NCBI GenBank assembly: GCA_964572845.1
Contig: CAZNFX010000007.1
Span: 1 to 64,000, forward strand
Direction of reading: 5' to 3'
Length of the DNA: 64,000 bases
Source: Bin55 sp964572845
GTDB lineage: Bacteria > Pseudomonadota > Gammaproteobacteria > Pseudomonadales > Azotimanducaceae
Position numbers and translations under genes: made by a program. Positions 35,857 to 44,421 of the stretch are shown here, piece by piece; positions within the stretch are counted from its first letter, which is position 1, and the number at the start of each line of letters is the position of its first letter. The notes below the pieces were generated by a model. The model made no database searches. It was not told the origin of the DNA and saw only the letters and a list, made by a program, of their open reading frames with translations.

Positions 35857-36648
35857 ATGGAATTTAAGGACAAAGTGTGTGTGATCACAGGCGGAGCCAG
35901 TGGTATTGGAGCTGCCTGCGCCCAAGCGTTTGCTGAGCTCGGAGCTCGTGTCTGCGTTGCCGATCTCAATTTGAATGGAGCTAACGAAATAGCACAGTCG
36001 ATCACCGACGGACTGGCCATCAAATGCGATGTGGCAAGCGAGGAGGAAGTAAATGAATTGGTTGCTAGGTGCACTCAGGAACTTGGACCCATCGATCTGT
36101 TCTTTAGCAACGCAGGGATCGCGACGGGAGGGGATCCACTAAGCTCGAACATCGAAGACTGGAATCGTCAGTGGGCGGTTAACGTCATGGCTCACGTCTA
36201 CGCGGTCCGTGCGGTTTTGCCTGGAATGCTTGAGCGCAAATCAGGCTATCTTGTACATACAGCATCCATGGCAGGCATATTGACCACGCATGGAAATGCA
36301 ACTTACGCCACGACCAAGCACGCTGTTGTCGGTTTAGCGGAGTGGAACTCCATAACTTACCACAACAAGGGCGTGAGGACTTCGCTGCTTGCTCCTCTAG
36401 GGGTCAACACGCCGATGCTAGGAAACTCAAGGTCTGCGTTTGCCACAAATGCAGCAGGTCCAATTCGAGAACCGGACGAAGTGGCACATATGGTTGTCGA
36501 AGCTGTGACCGAGGAACGCTTTCTGATATTGACGGATCCAATTGCGCAAACTTGGATGGATCGCAAGGCAACAGACCTAGAGCGTTGGCTCAACGGAATG
36601 CGCCGACTTCAGCAAAGAATCGAAGATGCAAGCCTGCCCAAGCAATAG
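35857..36648 (+). CDS. Short-chain dehydrogenase/reductase (SDR)
   Basis: Classical SDR of 263 residues. The cofactor motif is TGGASGIG (residues 11-18), followed by CVADLN; the acidic residue suggests NAD(H) preference. NAG (FSNAGIA), the catalytic Ser (HTASMAG) and the YxxxK pair (YATTK) are all present. After the active site, LLAPLGVNTPML is the usual loop. The physiological substrate cannot be inferred. It is divergent from gloA and is followed by tRNA-Pro on the opposite strand. Confidence 0.92.
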   Translation: MEFKDKVCVITGGASGIGAACAQAFAELGARVCVADLNLNGANEIAQSITDGLAIKCDVASEEEVNELVARCTQELGPIDLFFSNAGIATGGDPLSSNIEDWNRQWAVNVMAHVYAVRAVLPGMLERKSGYLVHTASMAGILTTHGNATYATTKHAVVGLAEWNSITYHNKGVRTSLLAPLGVNTPMLGNSRSAFATNAAGPIREPDEVAHMVVEAVTEERFLILTDPIAQTWMDRKATDLERWLNGMRRLQQRIEDASLPKQ

Positions 36649-36672
36649 ATGCTTGTGTAATCGTTGAGAGGC

Positions 36673-36749
36673 TGGTCGGAGTGGCCGGATTTGAACCGGC
36701 GGCCTCTGCCTCCCGAAGGCAGCGCTCTGCCAAACTGAGCTACACTCCG
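36673..36749 (-). tRNA. tRNA-Pro (anticodon CGG)
   Basis: Read on the minus strand, all arms form. The acceptor stem is CGGAGTG/CACTCCG with C1-G72, as in bacterial tRNA-Pro, and discriminator A73. The D-arm is GCTC...GAGC. The anticodon stem CTGCC/GGCAG encloses the loop TTCGGGA, giving anticodon CGG. The T-arm is GCCGG TTCAAAT CCGGC. The 3' CCA is encoded (complement of 36673-36675). It lies between the convergent SDR and ispB genes. Confidence 0.97.
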
Positions 36750-36788
36750 CCGTCCGATGATTGTAAGTCGTTGGACAGTCCGTGCAAG

Positions 36789-37790
36789 CTACTTCATTCG
36801 ACACACGGCGATATTCGCCAACGCTTCCAATCCTGCTGAGTAGGCGTTTTTCGGAGCATGAGACAGTGCATGTATGCACTGTTCAGTGTAGTGCTCCGCC
36901 TTCGAACGTGTGTAAGCCAAAGCGCCGGAGTCTTGGACAGCTTGAATCACGGAGCTTAGGTCGTCGGTCGATCGATTCAGCAATGCAGTTCGAATTCTGG
37001 TGGCGTCCAATGCCGAGCCATTCGACATTGCATGAATGAGGGGGAGCGTTGCCTTTCCTTCCCCGAGGTCGTCTCCCACATTCTTGCCCATTGAATCACT
37101 ACTGCCGGCATAGTCCAACCAATCATCAATCAGTTGGTATGCCAAACCAAAGTAGAGCCCAAAGTCTCTAAACGATCTTGCAGTGGCATCGTCGGCTGCC
37201 GCAAGGACTGCGCCAGTGTGGGCCGCTGCTTGAAATAGCATTGCTGTCTTTCGACGAATAATTTCGAGGTATTCCGCTTCGCCAAGTTCTACGTTGCCCA
37301 CGTTTTGAAGTTGCAGGACCTCGCCCTCGGCTATGCAGTTGGTCGCCTCACTAATGATCGCCATCAGCTGGATTGAGCCGATGTCTACCATCAGTTCGAA
37401 TGCTCGAGAGTAGAGGAAGTCACCCACAAGGATGCTCGCAGGGTTACCCCAAATCGCATTGGCTGTACGCCGATTGCGGCGCAAAGTCGAGCTGTCGACT
37501 ACGTCGTCGTGAAGTAGAGTGGCCGTATGCAGGAACTCAACCAATGCTGAGAGCTTGATGTGATCATTACCACGATAGCTGCACGCTTTTGCAACGAGCA
37601 TTACAACCAGGGGACGAAGGCGTTTTCCTCCCGAACCGATAATGTACTGTCCAATTTCATTGATAAGCAAAACGTCTGATTCGAGCTCGCGCTCTATGAG
37701 ATCGTTCAACGCCTGAAAGCTTCCAGTGGTAAGTGAGCGTACTTGGTCCAAACTAGGTTCGGTAAGTAGCTCTGCAAGATTTGTCTTCAT
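36789..37790 (-). CDS. ispB: Octaprenyl (polyprenyl) diphosphate synthase
   Basis: Trans-prenyl chain elongating enzyme that makes the C40-type side chain of quinones. The first aspartate-rich motif is DDVVD (residues 95-99) after GKRLRP, and the second is DDWLD (222-226) after YQLI. At 333 residues it is close to E. coli IspB (323). The position, divergent from rplU-rpmA, is the standard gammaproteobacterial arrangement and supports IspB over farnesyl or geranylgeranyl synthases. The chain length of the product is not proven. Confidence 0.95.
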   Translation of the reverse strand: MKTNLAELLTEPSLDQVRSLTTGSFQALNDLIERELESDVLLINEIGQYIIGSGGKRLRPLVVMLVAKACSYRGNDHIKLSALVEFLHTATLLHDDVVDSSTLRRNRRTANAIWGNPASILVGDFLYSRAFELMVDIGSIQLMAIISEATNCIAEGEVLQLQNVGNVELGEAEYLEIIRRKTAMLFQAAAHTGAVLAAADDATARSFRDFGLYFGLAYQLIDDWLDYAGSSDSMGKNVGDDLGEGKATLPLIHAMSNGSALDATRIRTALLNRSTDDLSSVIQAVQDSGALAYTRSKAEHYTEQCIHALSHAPKNAYSAGLEALANIAVCRMK

Positions 37791-38010
37791 GTCATGAATT
37801 GTGCAACGAATGACATTAAATCAACGGATCTGGGCAAGCTGTAGCTGGTTGTATTTCAATACTAGCTTCTTGAGTTTGTTAAAGGTGTGTACTTGAGAGA
37901 GTATTGTTCCTCTTCATGATGTACGTAGTCCGCATGCAAGCAGCGTACGGCGGATTGGAAGATTAAGGCCTACGAGATTTTACGTCCAATCGGTGCTAAA
38001 ATGCGCTTCT

Positions 38011-38039
38011 CCACAGGCCACATACCTTCCTGGCTGTGG
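38011..38039 (+). promoter_or_regulatory. Hairpin in the rplU leader
   Basis: CCACAG-g-CCA pairs with TGGCTGTGG around a 10-nt loop (CATACCTTCC), a 9-bp stem with one bulged G, located 50 nt upstream of the rplU ATG. Ribosomal protein leaders often hold structures used for feedback control, so this is a candidate. It matches no leader family I know. A TAAAAT at 37996-38001 could be the -10 box, but no convincing -35 is seen. Confidence 0.35.
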
Positions 38040-38089
38040 TTTCCAACGAATTAGAGCAACTTGAACCGAGTAGCAAGCAGGATAGCCTA

Positions 38090-38401
38090 ATGTACGCAGT
38101 CTTTGAGAGTGGTGGGAAGCAACATCGCGTTGCTCAAGGCGATATTGTGTCGCTTGAACGCTTGACTGCAAAGCCCGGCGACGAAGTAGCGTTTGAGACA
38201 GTAATGATGGTCGGTGAAGGCGACGACACGACCGTCGGCAAGCCGTTCGTCCCCAATGGCAAAGTGCTTGCACAAGTATTGCGCCACGAACGAAAGAAGA
38301 AAATTCGAGTGGTAAAGTTCAAACGACGCAAGAACTACCTGCGCAAGGCGGGACATCGGCAAGAGGCCACTGTCGTCAAAGTAACCGAAATCGTAAGTTG
38401 A
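38090..38401 (+). CDS. rplU: Ribosomal protein bL21
   Basis: Large-subunit ribosomal protein of 103 residues, the same as E. coli. The N-terminus MYAVFESGGKQHRV is diagnostic and fixes the start at ATG 38090; an open frame back to 38036 adds 18 non-conserved codons. The C-terminal block KFKRRKNYLRKAGHRQ is the rRNA-binding signature. First gene of rplU-rpmA-obgE. Confidence 0.98.
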   Translation: MYAVFESGGKQHRVAQGDIVSLERLTAKPGDEVAFETVMMVGEGDDTTVGKPFVPNGKVLAQVLRHERKKKIRVVKFKRRKNYLRKAGHRQEATVVKVTEIVS

Positions 38402-38415
38402 TAGGTAGGTGAACC

Positions 38416-38673
38416 ATGGCTCATAAGAAAGCGGGGGGCAAGACTAGGAATGGGCGTGATTCTGAGGCCAAACGTCTCGGAATCAAAAAGTATGGTGGAC
38501 AGGTTGTCCGCGCCGGCAATATTCTAGTCAGACAACGTGGAACCAAGTTCCATCCCGGAGCAAACGTTGGGTGTGGCAAGGATCACACATTATTTGCGAA
38601 GGCGGATGGTGTCGTGGAATTCAAAACGCATGGACGCTCCCTTCGTAGCTACGTAAGCGTTTCACCCTCCTAG
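38416..38673 (+). CDS. rpmA: Ribosomal protein bL27
   Basis: A ribosomal protein of 85 residues, starting MAHKKAGGKTRNGRDSEAKR, whose N-terminus reaches the peptidyl transferase centre. Residues GGQVVRAGNILVRQRGTKFH follow as expected. As in most Gram-negative bacteria there is no cleavable N-terminal extension. It lies 14 bp after rplU and about 50 bp before obgE. Confidence 0.98.
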   Translation: MAHKKAGGKTRNGRDSEAKRLGIKKYGGQVVRAGNILVRQRGTKFHPGANVGCGKDHTLFAKADGVVEFKTHGRSLRSYVSVSPS

Positions 38674-38722
38674 CAAGACCGACCAACCACAGTGTTCTGC
38701 CTAAGCGGGAGAGCACGAATCC

Positions 38723-39889
38723 ATGAAGTTTGTCGACGAGGTAACGGTAACAGCCATTGCTGGTCGTGGTGGAGACGGGTGTCTAAGTTTTCTTCGACGT
38801 GCAAACTATGCCAAAGGCGGACCCGACGGCGGCAATGGTGGATTAGGCGGCAGTGTGTACCTTGTTGGTGACGCCGCCCTAAACACTCTTGTAGACCTTA
38901 GGTTTCAACCTCAACTTCGGGCCGAAAACGGACAACAGGGTAGTAGTTCGCAGAAGAAGGGCGCAAACGGCAAATCCGTCGAAGTCTTGGTGCCATGCGG
39001 AACTACAGTAATCGACGACGACACTCTGCTTGTGTTAGGCGATGTTACGGATCCGGGACAGCGTTTGCGAGTTGCTCAAGGGGGGAGTCCCGGGCGCGGC
39101 AACGCTTCATTCAAATCCAGCACCAACCGTGCTCCCCGAATCACAACAAAAGGCAATAGCGGAGAGACCAAGCAGCTCCGACTTCAGTTGAGAGTCCTGG
39201 CTGATGTTGGACTATTAGGCATGCCGAACGCTGGCAAGTCTACGTTGCTCAGTGTGGTATCCGCGTCGCGACCGAAAATTGCTGACTATCCCTTCACAAC
39301 ACTACACCCTTCGTTGGGAGTTGTTCGATTGGGCACGGACAACAGCTTCGTTATCGCGGATGTACCTGGTTTGATCGCTGGTGCATCGCAGGGTCAGGGT
39401 CTAGGCTTGCGATTCATGCGACACCTTACGCGAACCTCCATGTTGCTGCACCTAGTCGATGTCAATCCCTTAGACGGCAGTGACCCTTGCAGCAATCTTG
39501 AGACTGTAGAGAAAGAACTGGCTGCCTACAGCAATACCCTTGCCAGCACGCCTATCTACACAGTGCTTACAAAGATTGACACAGTCTCTTCTGAACACGT
39601 AAACACTATTGCTAGGTCTCTTGATGAGATTCATCCAAATCGACCAAGTTTTGCAATTTCGTCGGTAACCACCGATGGCGTATGGCAACTCATGAATTTC
39701 CTGGGTGATCAAATGCGTGAAGCTAAACGTAGTCTTGAAGACGATTCCAACTACCAGAGGAATGTCCAATCTCGGAGAGACCGATTAGCTTTGGATACGC
39801 TGGGGCACTCGTTAGAGGAGCGGCGAGCCCTGCGGGATGACTCACCTCCAGATTCAGATCAAGTAGACGTTGTCTATAGACGAAACTAA
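38723..39889 (+). CDS. obgE: Obg-family GTPase
   Basis: Ribosome-associated GTPase involved in 50S assembly and stress responses. The glycine-rich Obg fold spans residues 1-158 (AGRGGDGCLSFLRR, GGPDGGNGGLGG). The G domain follows: G1 GMPNAGKST, the Obg-specific switch KIADYPFTTLHPSLG, G3 DVPGLIAGAS, and G4 LTKID. The acidic, variable C-terminal tail is short. Length 388 compares with 390 in E. coli. Standard position after rpmA. Confidence 0.97.
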   Translation: MKFVDEVTVTAIAGRGGDGCLSFLRRANYAKGGPDGGNGGLGGSVYLVGDAALNTLVDLRFQPQLRAENGQQGSSSQKKGANGKSVEVLVPCGTTVIDDDTLLVLGDVTDPGQRLRVAQGGSPGRGNASFKSSTNRAPRITTKGNSGETKQLRLQLRVLADVGLLGMPNAGKSTLLSVVSASRPKIADYPFTTLHPSLGVVRLGTDNSFVIADVPGLIAGASQGQGLGLRFMRHLTRTSMLLHLVDVNPLDGSDPCSNLETVEKELAAYSNTLASTPIYTVLTKIDTVSSEHVNTIARSLDEIHPNRPSFAISSVTTDGVWQLMNFLGDQMREAKRSLEDDSNYQRNVQSRRDRLALDTLGHSLEERRALRDDSPPDSDQVDVVYRRN

Positions 39890-39914
39890 CAGCATCTGGC
39901 TAATTCGATCTGAT

Positions 39915-39935
39915 CGTCGAACCGCATGTTCGACG
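39915..39935. terminator. Possible bidirectional terminator between obgE and rpsT
   Basis: CGTCGAAC and GTTCGACG form an 8-bp perfect hairpin with a CGCAT loop in the 69-bp gap between the convergent obgE and rpsT genes. No T-run follows on either strand, so it is at best an imperfect terminator. Confidence 0.35.
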
Positions 39936-39958
39936 CGTATTGCCAGTTCGTTGCGGGG

Positions 39959-40231
39959 CTAGTTGGAAGTAGCGAGTAGCTTGATCTTTTGGTTGAGACG
40001 AGACTTGTGGCGCGCAGCTTTGTTTCTGTGAACTAGTCCTCGGTTGACCATGGAGTCGATCACTGGCACTGCTTCCTTGTAAGCATCGGTCGCAGCTTCA
40101 TAGTCACCAGCTTCAACTTGGCTCTCGACCCGTTTTATGTAGGTACGATAGCGCGTTCGATGGCGCATGTTGCGTTGGCGGTGCACGTCAGCTTGACGAG
40201 CTCGTTTTCTCGCTTGGGCACTGTTAGCCAA
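39959..40231 (-). CDS. rpsT: Ribosomal protein bS20
   Basis: Small-subunit protein of 90 residues. The mature start is (M)ANSAQARKRARQAD, the universal S20 N-terminus, so translation begins at TTG 40231, with GAGG at good spacing upstream. E. coli rpsT also starts with UUG, and the weak start is part of its autoregulation; the same arrangement here suggests the control is kept. An open frame back to 40354 adds 41 codons without S20 similarity. It is divergent from murJ and convergent with obgE. Confidence 0.96.
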   Translation of the reverse strand: MANSAQARKRARQADVHRQRNMRHRTRYRTYIKRVESQVEAGDYEAATDAYKEAVPVIDSMVNRGLVHRNKAARHKSRLNQKIKLLATSN

Positions 40232-40433
40232 GTGGTTTTCCTCAGATGACTGCGAAATGGCTGGTAAAGCCACCTCAGTTAAGCAGAATTGGCGCAGCAT
40301 TATACTCACCCATGCCCTACACATTGCGCACGGATCCTCATTGCTCGAAGGCATTCATTGCTACTAGGCGGGACTGAGCATCGACACCAGAAATCAATCC
40401 GAGATTGACTCGGGCACACTAGGTACCCGAAGT

Positions 40434-41945
40434 TTGACCGTTGCCTCCCTAACAGGCGCATCTCGGGTATTTGGGCTGGCACGAGACGTCGTTCTATCGT
40501 CGTTCTTCGGTGCAGGCTACATTGCTGATGCTTTTTTCGTGGCGTTCCGAATACCGAACTTCTTCAGACGATTGCTAGCGGAAGGTGCCTTCGCGCAAGC
40601 GTTTGTGCCTGTTCTTTCGGAGTACCAAGAAAGCCGGAACCGCCAGGAGCTGGAACGCTTCGTTCAAGCCGTCGCTGGCAATTTCGGGGTTGTCCTGATA
40701 GCAATCTGTGTTGTAGGAGTGGTTTTATCTCCGGTCTTGGTCACCGTCTTTACATTGGGAGGATGGCGAGGTGATGGCAGGCATGAATTGGCATCGGGTC
40801 TCTTGCGAATCATGTTTCCCTATTTGGGATTGATTTCGCTAACCGCTTTTGTAGGGGCGATTCTCAACAGTTTTGGCCGATTTTCCGTTCCAGCATTTAC
40901 TCCAATACTTCTCAATATTGCTCTGATCGCCGGGGGACTCTACTTTGGAAGGTCATTCGAGCAACCTGTGTATGCACTGGCGTGGTCGGTTGTCGTAGCT
41001 GGAGTACTTCAATTCGCATTTCATATGCCTTCGCTAGCTGCTCTAAAGCTACTGAAGTTCCCGAGAATTGATTGGCGATCGAAGGGTACTCGCCAAATGC
41101 TGCGATTGCTCGTGCCCGCTGTTTACGCGGCATCGGCGGGACAAATCAACATCTTGGTTGGAACCATTCTGGCTGCAAGCTTGACTGTGGGAAGTGTGTC
41201 GTGGCTCTACTATGCAGATCGCCTGATTGAACTGCCGGTAGGCATGATCGCGATTGCGATACAAACGGTGATACTCCCAAGCCTCTCAAAGCTGCACAGC
41301 CGCGACGATCGCGAAGGATTTCAAAACAGTCTTGGTTGGGGAGTGCGCGTGGCTATTTTTCTAGGCGCTCCAGCAACTGTGGGACTTTGCTGCGTTTCGG
41401 TGCCGCTGGTATCGACGCTCTTCTTTCGTGGCGAGTTCGAGGTTTCGGACATCTACATGGTTGCAATCGCGCTGCAGGCATTTGCCATTGGCATTTTGCC
41501 CCTCATGCTGGTTCGCGTGGCCGCACCAGGGTTTTACGCGCGGCACGACACTGCGACACCGTTCAAGTATGCCTCGATTGGCGTTGCTGTGAACATTGTT
41601 GTGAGTCTTTGCTTGTTCAAGTTGATTGGACATGTGGGTATAGCAATAGCGACGAGCGTAGCAGCAGGGGTTCAGTGCATACTGTTGATGCGAGGTCTCG
41701 CTGTTCGGGGAGACTTGGTTTGGAGCCGTACTCTCGGCCAAACCTGCGTCCAAGCTGCCGTCGCATGTGTTGCGATGGCGATAGTACTCGTGATCCTCGC
41801 TCCTGGGGGGGAGTTTTGGATTGCCGCCAGAATTTGGTCTCGAATAGGTTGGACATCGCTCTTGTTAGGAGCAGGCATGGCCTCCTACTTTGCTGTTCTT
41901 TTTCTCTTTGGAGTGCGCATCCGGCACTTTCTGGGGCATGTGTAG
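40434..41945 (+). CDS. murJ: Lipid II flippase
   Basis: MurJ/MviN family transporter that flips lipid II across the inner membrane for peptidoglycan synthesis. It has 503 residues with about 14 membrane helices. Typical pieces are SRVFGLARDVVLSSFFGAG at the N-terminus, ADAFFVAFRIPNFFRRLLAEGAF (with the functional Arg residues), and FAQAFVPVLSEY. A TTG start at 40434 fits, with AGG about 11 nt upstream; the start is uncertain by several codons, since the region before it is open but lacks an ATG. Followed after 9 bp by ribF. Confidence 0.95.
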   Translation: MTVASLTGASRVFGLARDVVLSSFFGAGYIADAFFVAFRIPNFFRRLLAEGAFAQAFVPVLSEYQESRNRQELERFVQAVAGNFGVVLIAICVVGVVLSPVLVTVFTLGGWRGDGRHELASGLLRIMFPYLGLISLTAFVGAILNSFGRFSVPAFTPILLNIALIAGGLYFGRSFEQPVYALAWSVVVAGVLQFAFHMPSLAALKLLKFPRIDWRSKGTRQMLRLLVPAVYAASAGQINILVGTILAASLTVGSVSWLYYADRLIELPVGMIAIAIQTVILPSLSKLHSRDDREGFQNSLGWGVRVAIFLGAPATVGLCCVSVPLVSTLFFRGEFEVSDIYMVAIALQAFAIGILPLMLVRVAAPGFYARHDTATPFKYASIGVAVNIVVSLCLFKLIGHVGIAIATSVAAGVQCILLMRGLAVRGDLVWSRTLGQTCVQAAVACVAMAIVLVILAPGGEFWIAARIWSRIGWTSLLLGAGMASYFAVLFLFGVRIRHFLGHV

Positions 41946-41954
41946 AATCTCGGC

Positions 41955-42890
41955 ATGGAAATCATCCGAGGTCTACACAACATCCGTCGTCGCCACCAAG
42001 GATGTGTTAGTACGATTGGAACCTTTGATGGCATCCATTTAGGCCACAAGAGTCTGCTTTCGCTATTGAAGAAAAAGGCTCTTGATTTGGAAACCTCGAG
42101 TCTCTTAGTTACCTTCGAACCACAACCACGGGAGTACTTTCAGGGCTCTCTGGTTCCTGCACGTCTAACGCGATTTCGAGAGAAGATTCAGATTCTCGGC
42201 GAGGAGGACATTAGTCGAGTATTGTGTATTCCGTTCAATGAACGTACCCGTCAGATTAGCGCACAGGCTGTGATCGAGCAGTTTCTTGTGGGAATGCTTG
42301 CCGTTAAGCACCTTATTGTTGGCGACGACTTTCGATTTGGTACCAATGCTGAAGGAGACTTCGGCATGCTGCAACGGGCGGGAAATCGCTACGGATTTGA
42401 GGTCGACAAGGCACCTACAGTCGTATTGGATGGGTCGCGCGTGTCAAGTACGCGGATTCGAGGATTGCTGGAACAGGGAGACTTCGATCTTGCAGCACGA
42501 CTACTAGGTCATCCCTACTTCATGATGGGAACGGTTGTACGCGGGCAGCAACTAGGCAAGACTTTGGGCATACCAACGGCCAACATCCGGCTTCAACGAT
42601 ACCGAACCGCAATTCAGGGGGTATTTGCGGTGTCAGTATTGGGTCTCGACAAAGAGTATTTTGGCTCAGCCTACGTCGGAACCCGTCCTACTATTCAAGG
42701 CACTGAACCCCTGTTGGAGGTGCACCTGTTCAACTATTATGATGAAGATCTATACGGTGCACGATTGCGAGTTACCTTCCTCAAGAAATTTCGAGACGAC
42801 AAAGAGTTTGGTTCTATCTCGGAATTGCAGCAACAGATGTGCAAGGATCTAGCCGAGACACGCGAATGGCTTCGTACAAGACACGACTGA
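41955..42890 (+). CDS. ribF: Bifunctional riboflavin kinase / FAD synthetase
   Basis: Makes FMN and FAD from riboflavin. The N-terminal FAD synthetase nucleotidyltransferase domain has TIGTFDGIHLGHKSLL (residues 20-35) and later VGDDFRFG and SSTRIRGLL. The C-terminal flavokinase domain has GKTLGIPTANI and FGSAYVGTRPTI. At 311 residues it matches E. coli RibF (313). The end overlaps lspA by 25 bp; the ileS gene found between ribF and lspA in most gammaproteobacteria is absent here. Confidence 0.96.
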   Translation: MEIIRGLHNIRRRHQGCVSTIGTFDGIHLGHKSLLSLLKKKALDLETSSLLVTFEPQPREYFQGSLVPARLTRFREKIQILGEEDISRVLCIPFNERTRQISAQAVIEQFLVGMLAVKHLIVGDDFRFGTNAEGDFGMLQRAGNRYGFEVDKAPTVVLDGSRVSSTRIRGLLEQGDFDLAARLLGHPYFMMGTVVRGQQLGKTLGIPTANIRLQRYRTAIQGVFAVSVLGLDKEYFGSAYVGTRPTIQGTEPLLEVHLFNYYDEDLYGARLRVTFLKKFRDDKEFGSISELQQQMCKDLAETREWLRTRHD

Positions 42891-43399
42891 AGAGACTAGT
42901 AGGGCTACTAACGCCACGCACGCTGAATTGGTTTGGGGTTAGCGCATGGGTTCTAGTTCTAGATCAAGTGTCCAAGCTAATGGCTCATGCATGGCTGGAT
43001 GTCCTGCCGACACCAGTGATTCCCTTTGTTTCCCTGACTCTGGCGTGCAACACTGGTGCCGCGTTTAGTATATTAGAGGGCCACAGCGGGCTCTTGGCAA
43101 CTATCGGAATTGTCCTTGCTGGTGTGTTTGTCTATCTGATTATTCGACTTCCCAAAGAGCGTGTACTTGAAGGAACGGCCTTTTCATTCATACTCGCTGG
43201 CGCGATTGGAAACGTGATTGATCGACTCACCCGTGGTTGCGTTTTGGACTTCATTCACGTACATCATGGCGAGTGGCACTTTCCTATTTTCAACCTCGCA
43301 GACTCGGCTATTACTGTCGGCGCGGCACTTTGGATTTTGTCGTTGATTAGAAGTGAAACGACCAGTCTCTCGGTAAAAGACCAACAATCAGAATCGTAA
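42866..43399 (+). CDS. lspA: Lipoprotein signal peptidase (signal peptidase II)
   Basis: Inner-membrane aspartyl protease that removes signal peptides from prolipoproteins. It has four membrane helices and 177 residues. Catalytic aspartates are D119 (GNVIDRLTRG) and D146 (FNLADSAI); the NTGAAFSIL and VLDFI blocks are also standard. ATG 42866 gives the expected N-terminus and lies inside the end of ribF, so translation is probably coupled. fkpB and ispH, which often follow, are not here; the next gene is bamD on the other strand. Confidence 0.95.
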   Translation: MASYKTRLKRLVGLLTPRTLNWFGVSAWVLVLDQVSKLMAHAWLDVLPTPVIPFVSLTLACNTGAAFSILEGHSGLLATIGIVLAGVFVYLIIRLPKERVLEGTAFSFILAGAIGNVIDRLTRGCVLDFIHVHHGEWHFPIFNLADSAITVGAALWILSLIRSETTSLSVKDQQSES

Positions 43400-43409
43400 G
43401 TCCAATCAA

Positions 43410-44384
43410 CTACTCGATGGTCGATTTGCTCGTCGCAGTGTCAAGACTTGGGGGGAGAGGGACATCGAGCTTCGGAGGCGTGAGCAGTACCCTGCCTCTT
43501 CGCTCCGGACGGTCAAGAATGCCAAACGTCACCGCATTGAGGAAGCTTCGGTCGCTGTTGCGGGCGGAGGCTTCGATCACGAGATTGCCGTTCTCGTCGA
43601 ATCCGGAGTAGTCTGGAAAGTTCAAGGCAAGGACTTCTAACGCATCGTTGGAAGCTTCTGGCAATTCCAGTTTGTGATTCGCCTCGACCATCACTGCAAG
43701 AGCTCGGGGGACAGCCGAGGATTGAGGAAAGTTCTCAACAATGTTGCGGGCGCGGGTTATAGCAGAAACCCAGGCGTCGCGTCGAAGGTAGAAAAGCGCA
43801 ACGTTGAGTTCAGATTCTGCTAGTACGTTACGCAGATAGATCATTCTAAGTTGGGCATCCTTTGCGTAGATGCTCGCAGGATAGAGAGACAGGAAGTTCT
43901 CGAAATCAACAAAGGCTTGGCGAGCGCTAGTTACGTCTCGCAGAGGTTCGGGCGTCCCAAGCAACCTGTCGAAGAAACCTCGGTCTCTCTGGTAGTTAGC
44001 CAAACCCTTCATGTAGTACGCATAGTCGGCGTTAGGATGTTGCGGATGCAGGTTGAGAAAACGGTCTGCCGCGACAATTGACGTATCGAAGTCGGTACGC
44101 ATGAAGTTCGCGTAGATTAGCTCCATTTGAGCTTGCTCCGCATAGCGCCCAAAGGGGAAATGGGACTCTAGAAGCTCTAACCTATCGATGGCATCAATGT
44201 AGTTTCCTGCTAGCAAGCTCGACTGTGCGTGTTCGTAGAGTATCTGTTCACTTACGTCTTCTTCATCCTGCTGGGGATCCTCGCTGCGCTTCCCCACGAA
44301 GGGAATCAACGCACAACCGTGAAGAAGCACACTTAGAAGTAGTATGGTAGGTAGTAGCTTTTGCAATGTGCCACGATGCCTCAT
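43410..44384 (-). CDS. bamD: Outer membrane protein assembly factor BamD
   Basis: Lipoprotein component of the BAM complex that inserts beta-barrel proteins in the outer membrane. The signal peptide ends with the lipobox LLHGC (Cys near residue 24). The TPR-rich body has QILYEHAQSSLLAGNYIDAI, the repeat ESHFPFGRYAEQAQMELIY, and the typical HPQHPNADYAYYMKGLANY and RGFFDRLLG. At 324 residues it is about 80 longer than E. coli BamD; the excess is a C-terminal tail after FPDYSGFDENG. ATG 44384 has AAGGAC upstream. Divergent from rluD, as in E. coli. Confidence 0.95.
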   Translation of the reverse strand: MRHRGTLQKLLPTILLLSVLLHGCALIPFVGKRSEDPQQDEEDVSEQILYEHAQSSLLAGNYIDAIDRLELLESHFPFGRYAEQAQMELIYANFMRTDFDTSIVAADRFLNLHPQHPNADYAYYMKGLANYQRDRGFFDRLLGTPEPLRDVTSARQAFVDFENFLSLYPASIYAKDAQLRMIYLRNVLAESELNVALFYLRRDAWVSAITRARNIVENFPQSSAVPRALAVMVEANHKLELPEASNDALEVLALNFPDYSGFDENGNLVIEASARNSDRSFLNAVTFGILDRPERRGRVLLTPPKLDVPLPPSLDTATSKSTIE

Positions 44385-44421
44385 GTCCTTGGACCTATTT
44401 TAATTCTACGGTGATAGATGC

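Noticed and set aside
41336..42010. 224-codon plus-strand frame inside murJ and ribF
   Set aside because: It runs in another frame over strongly conserved murJ sequence, with a Cys/Arg/Ser-rich composition typical of a shadow frame.
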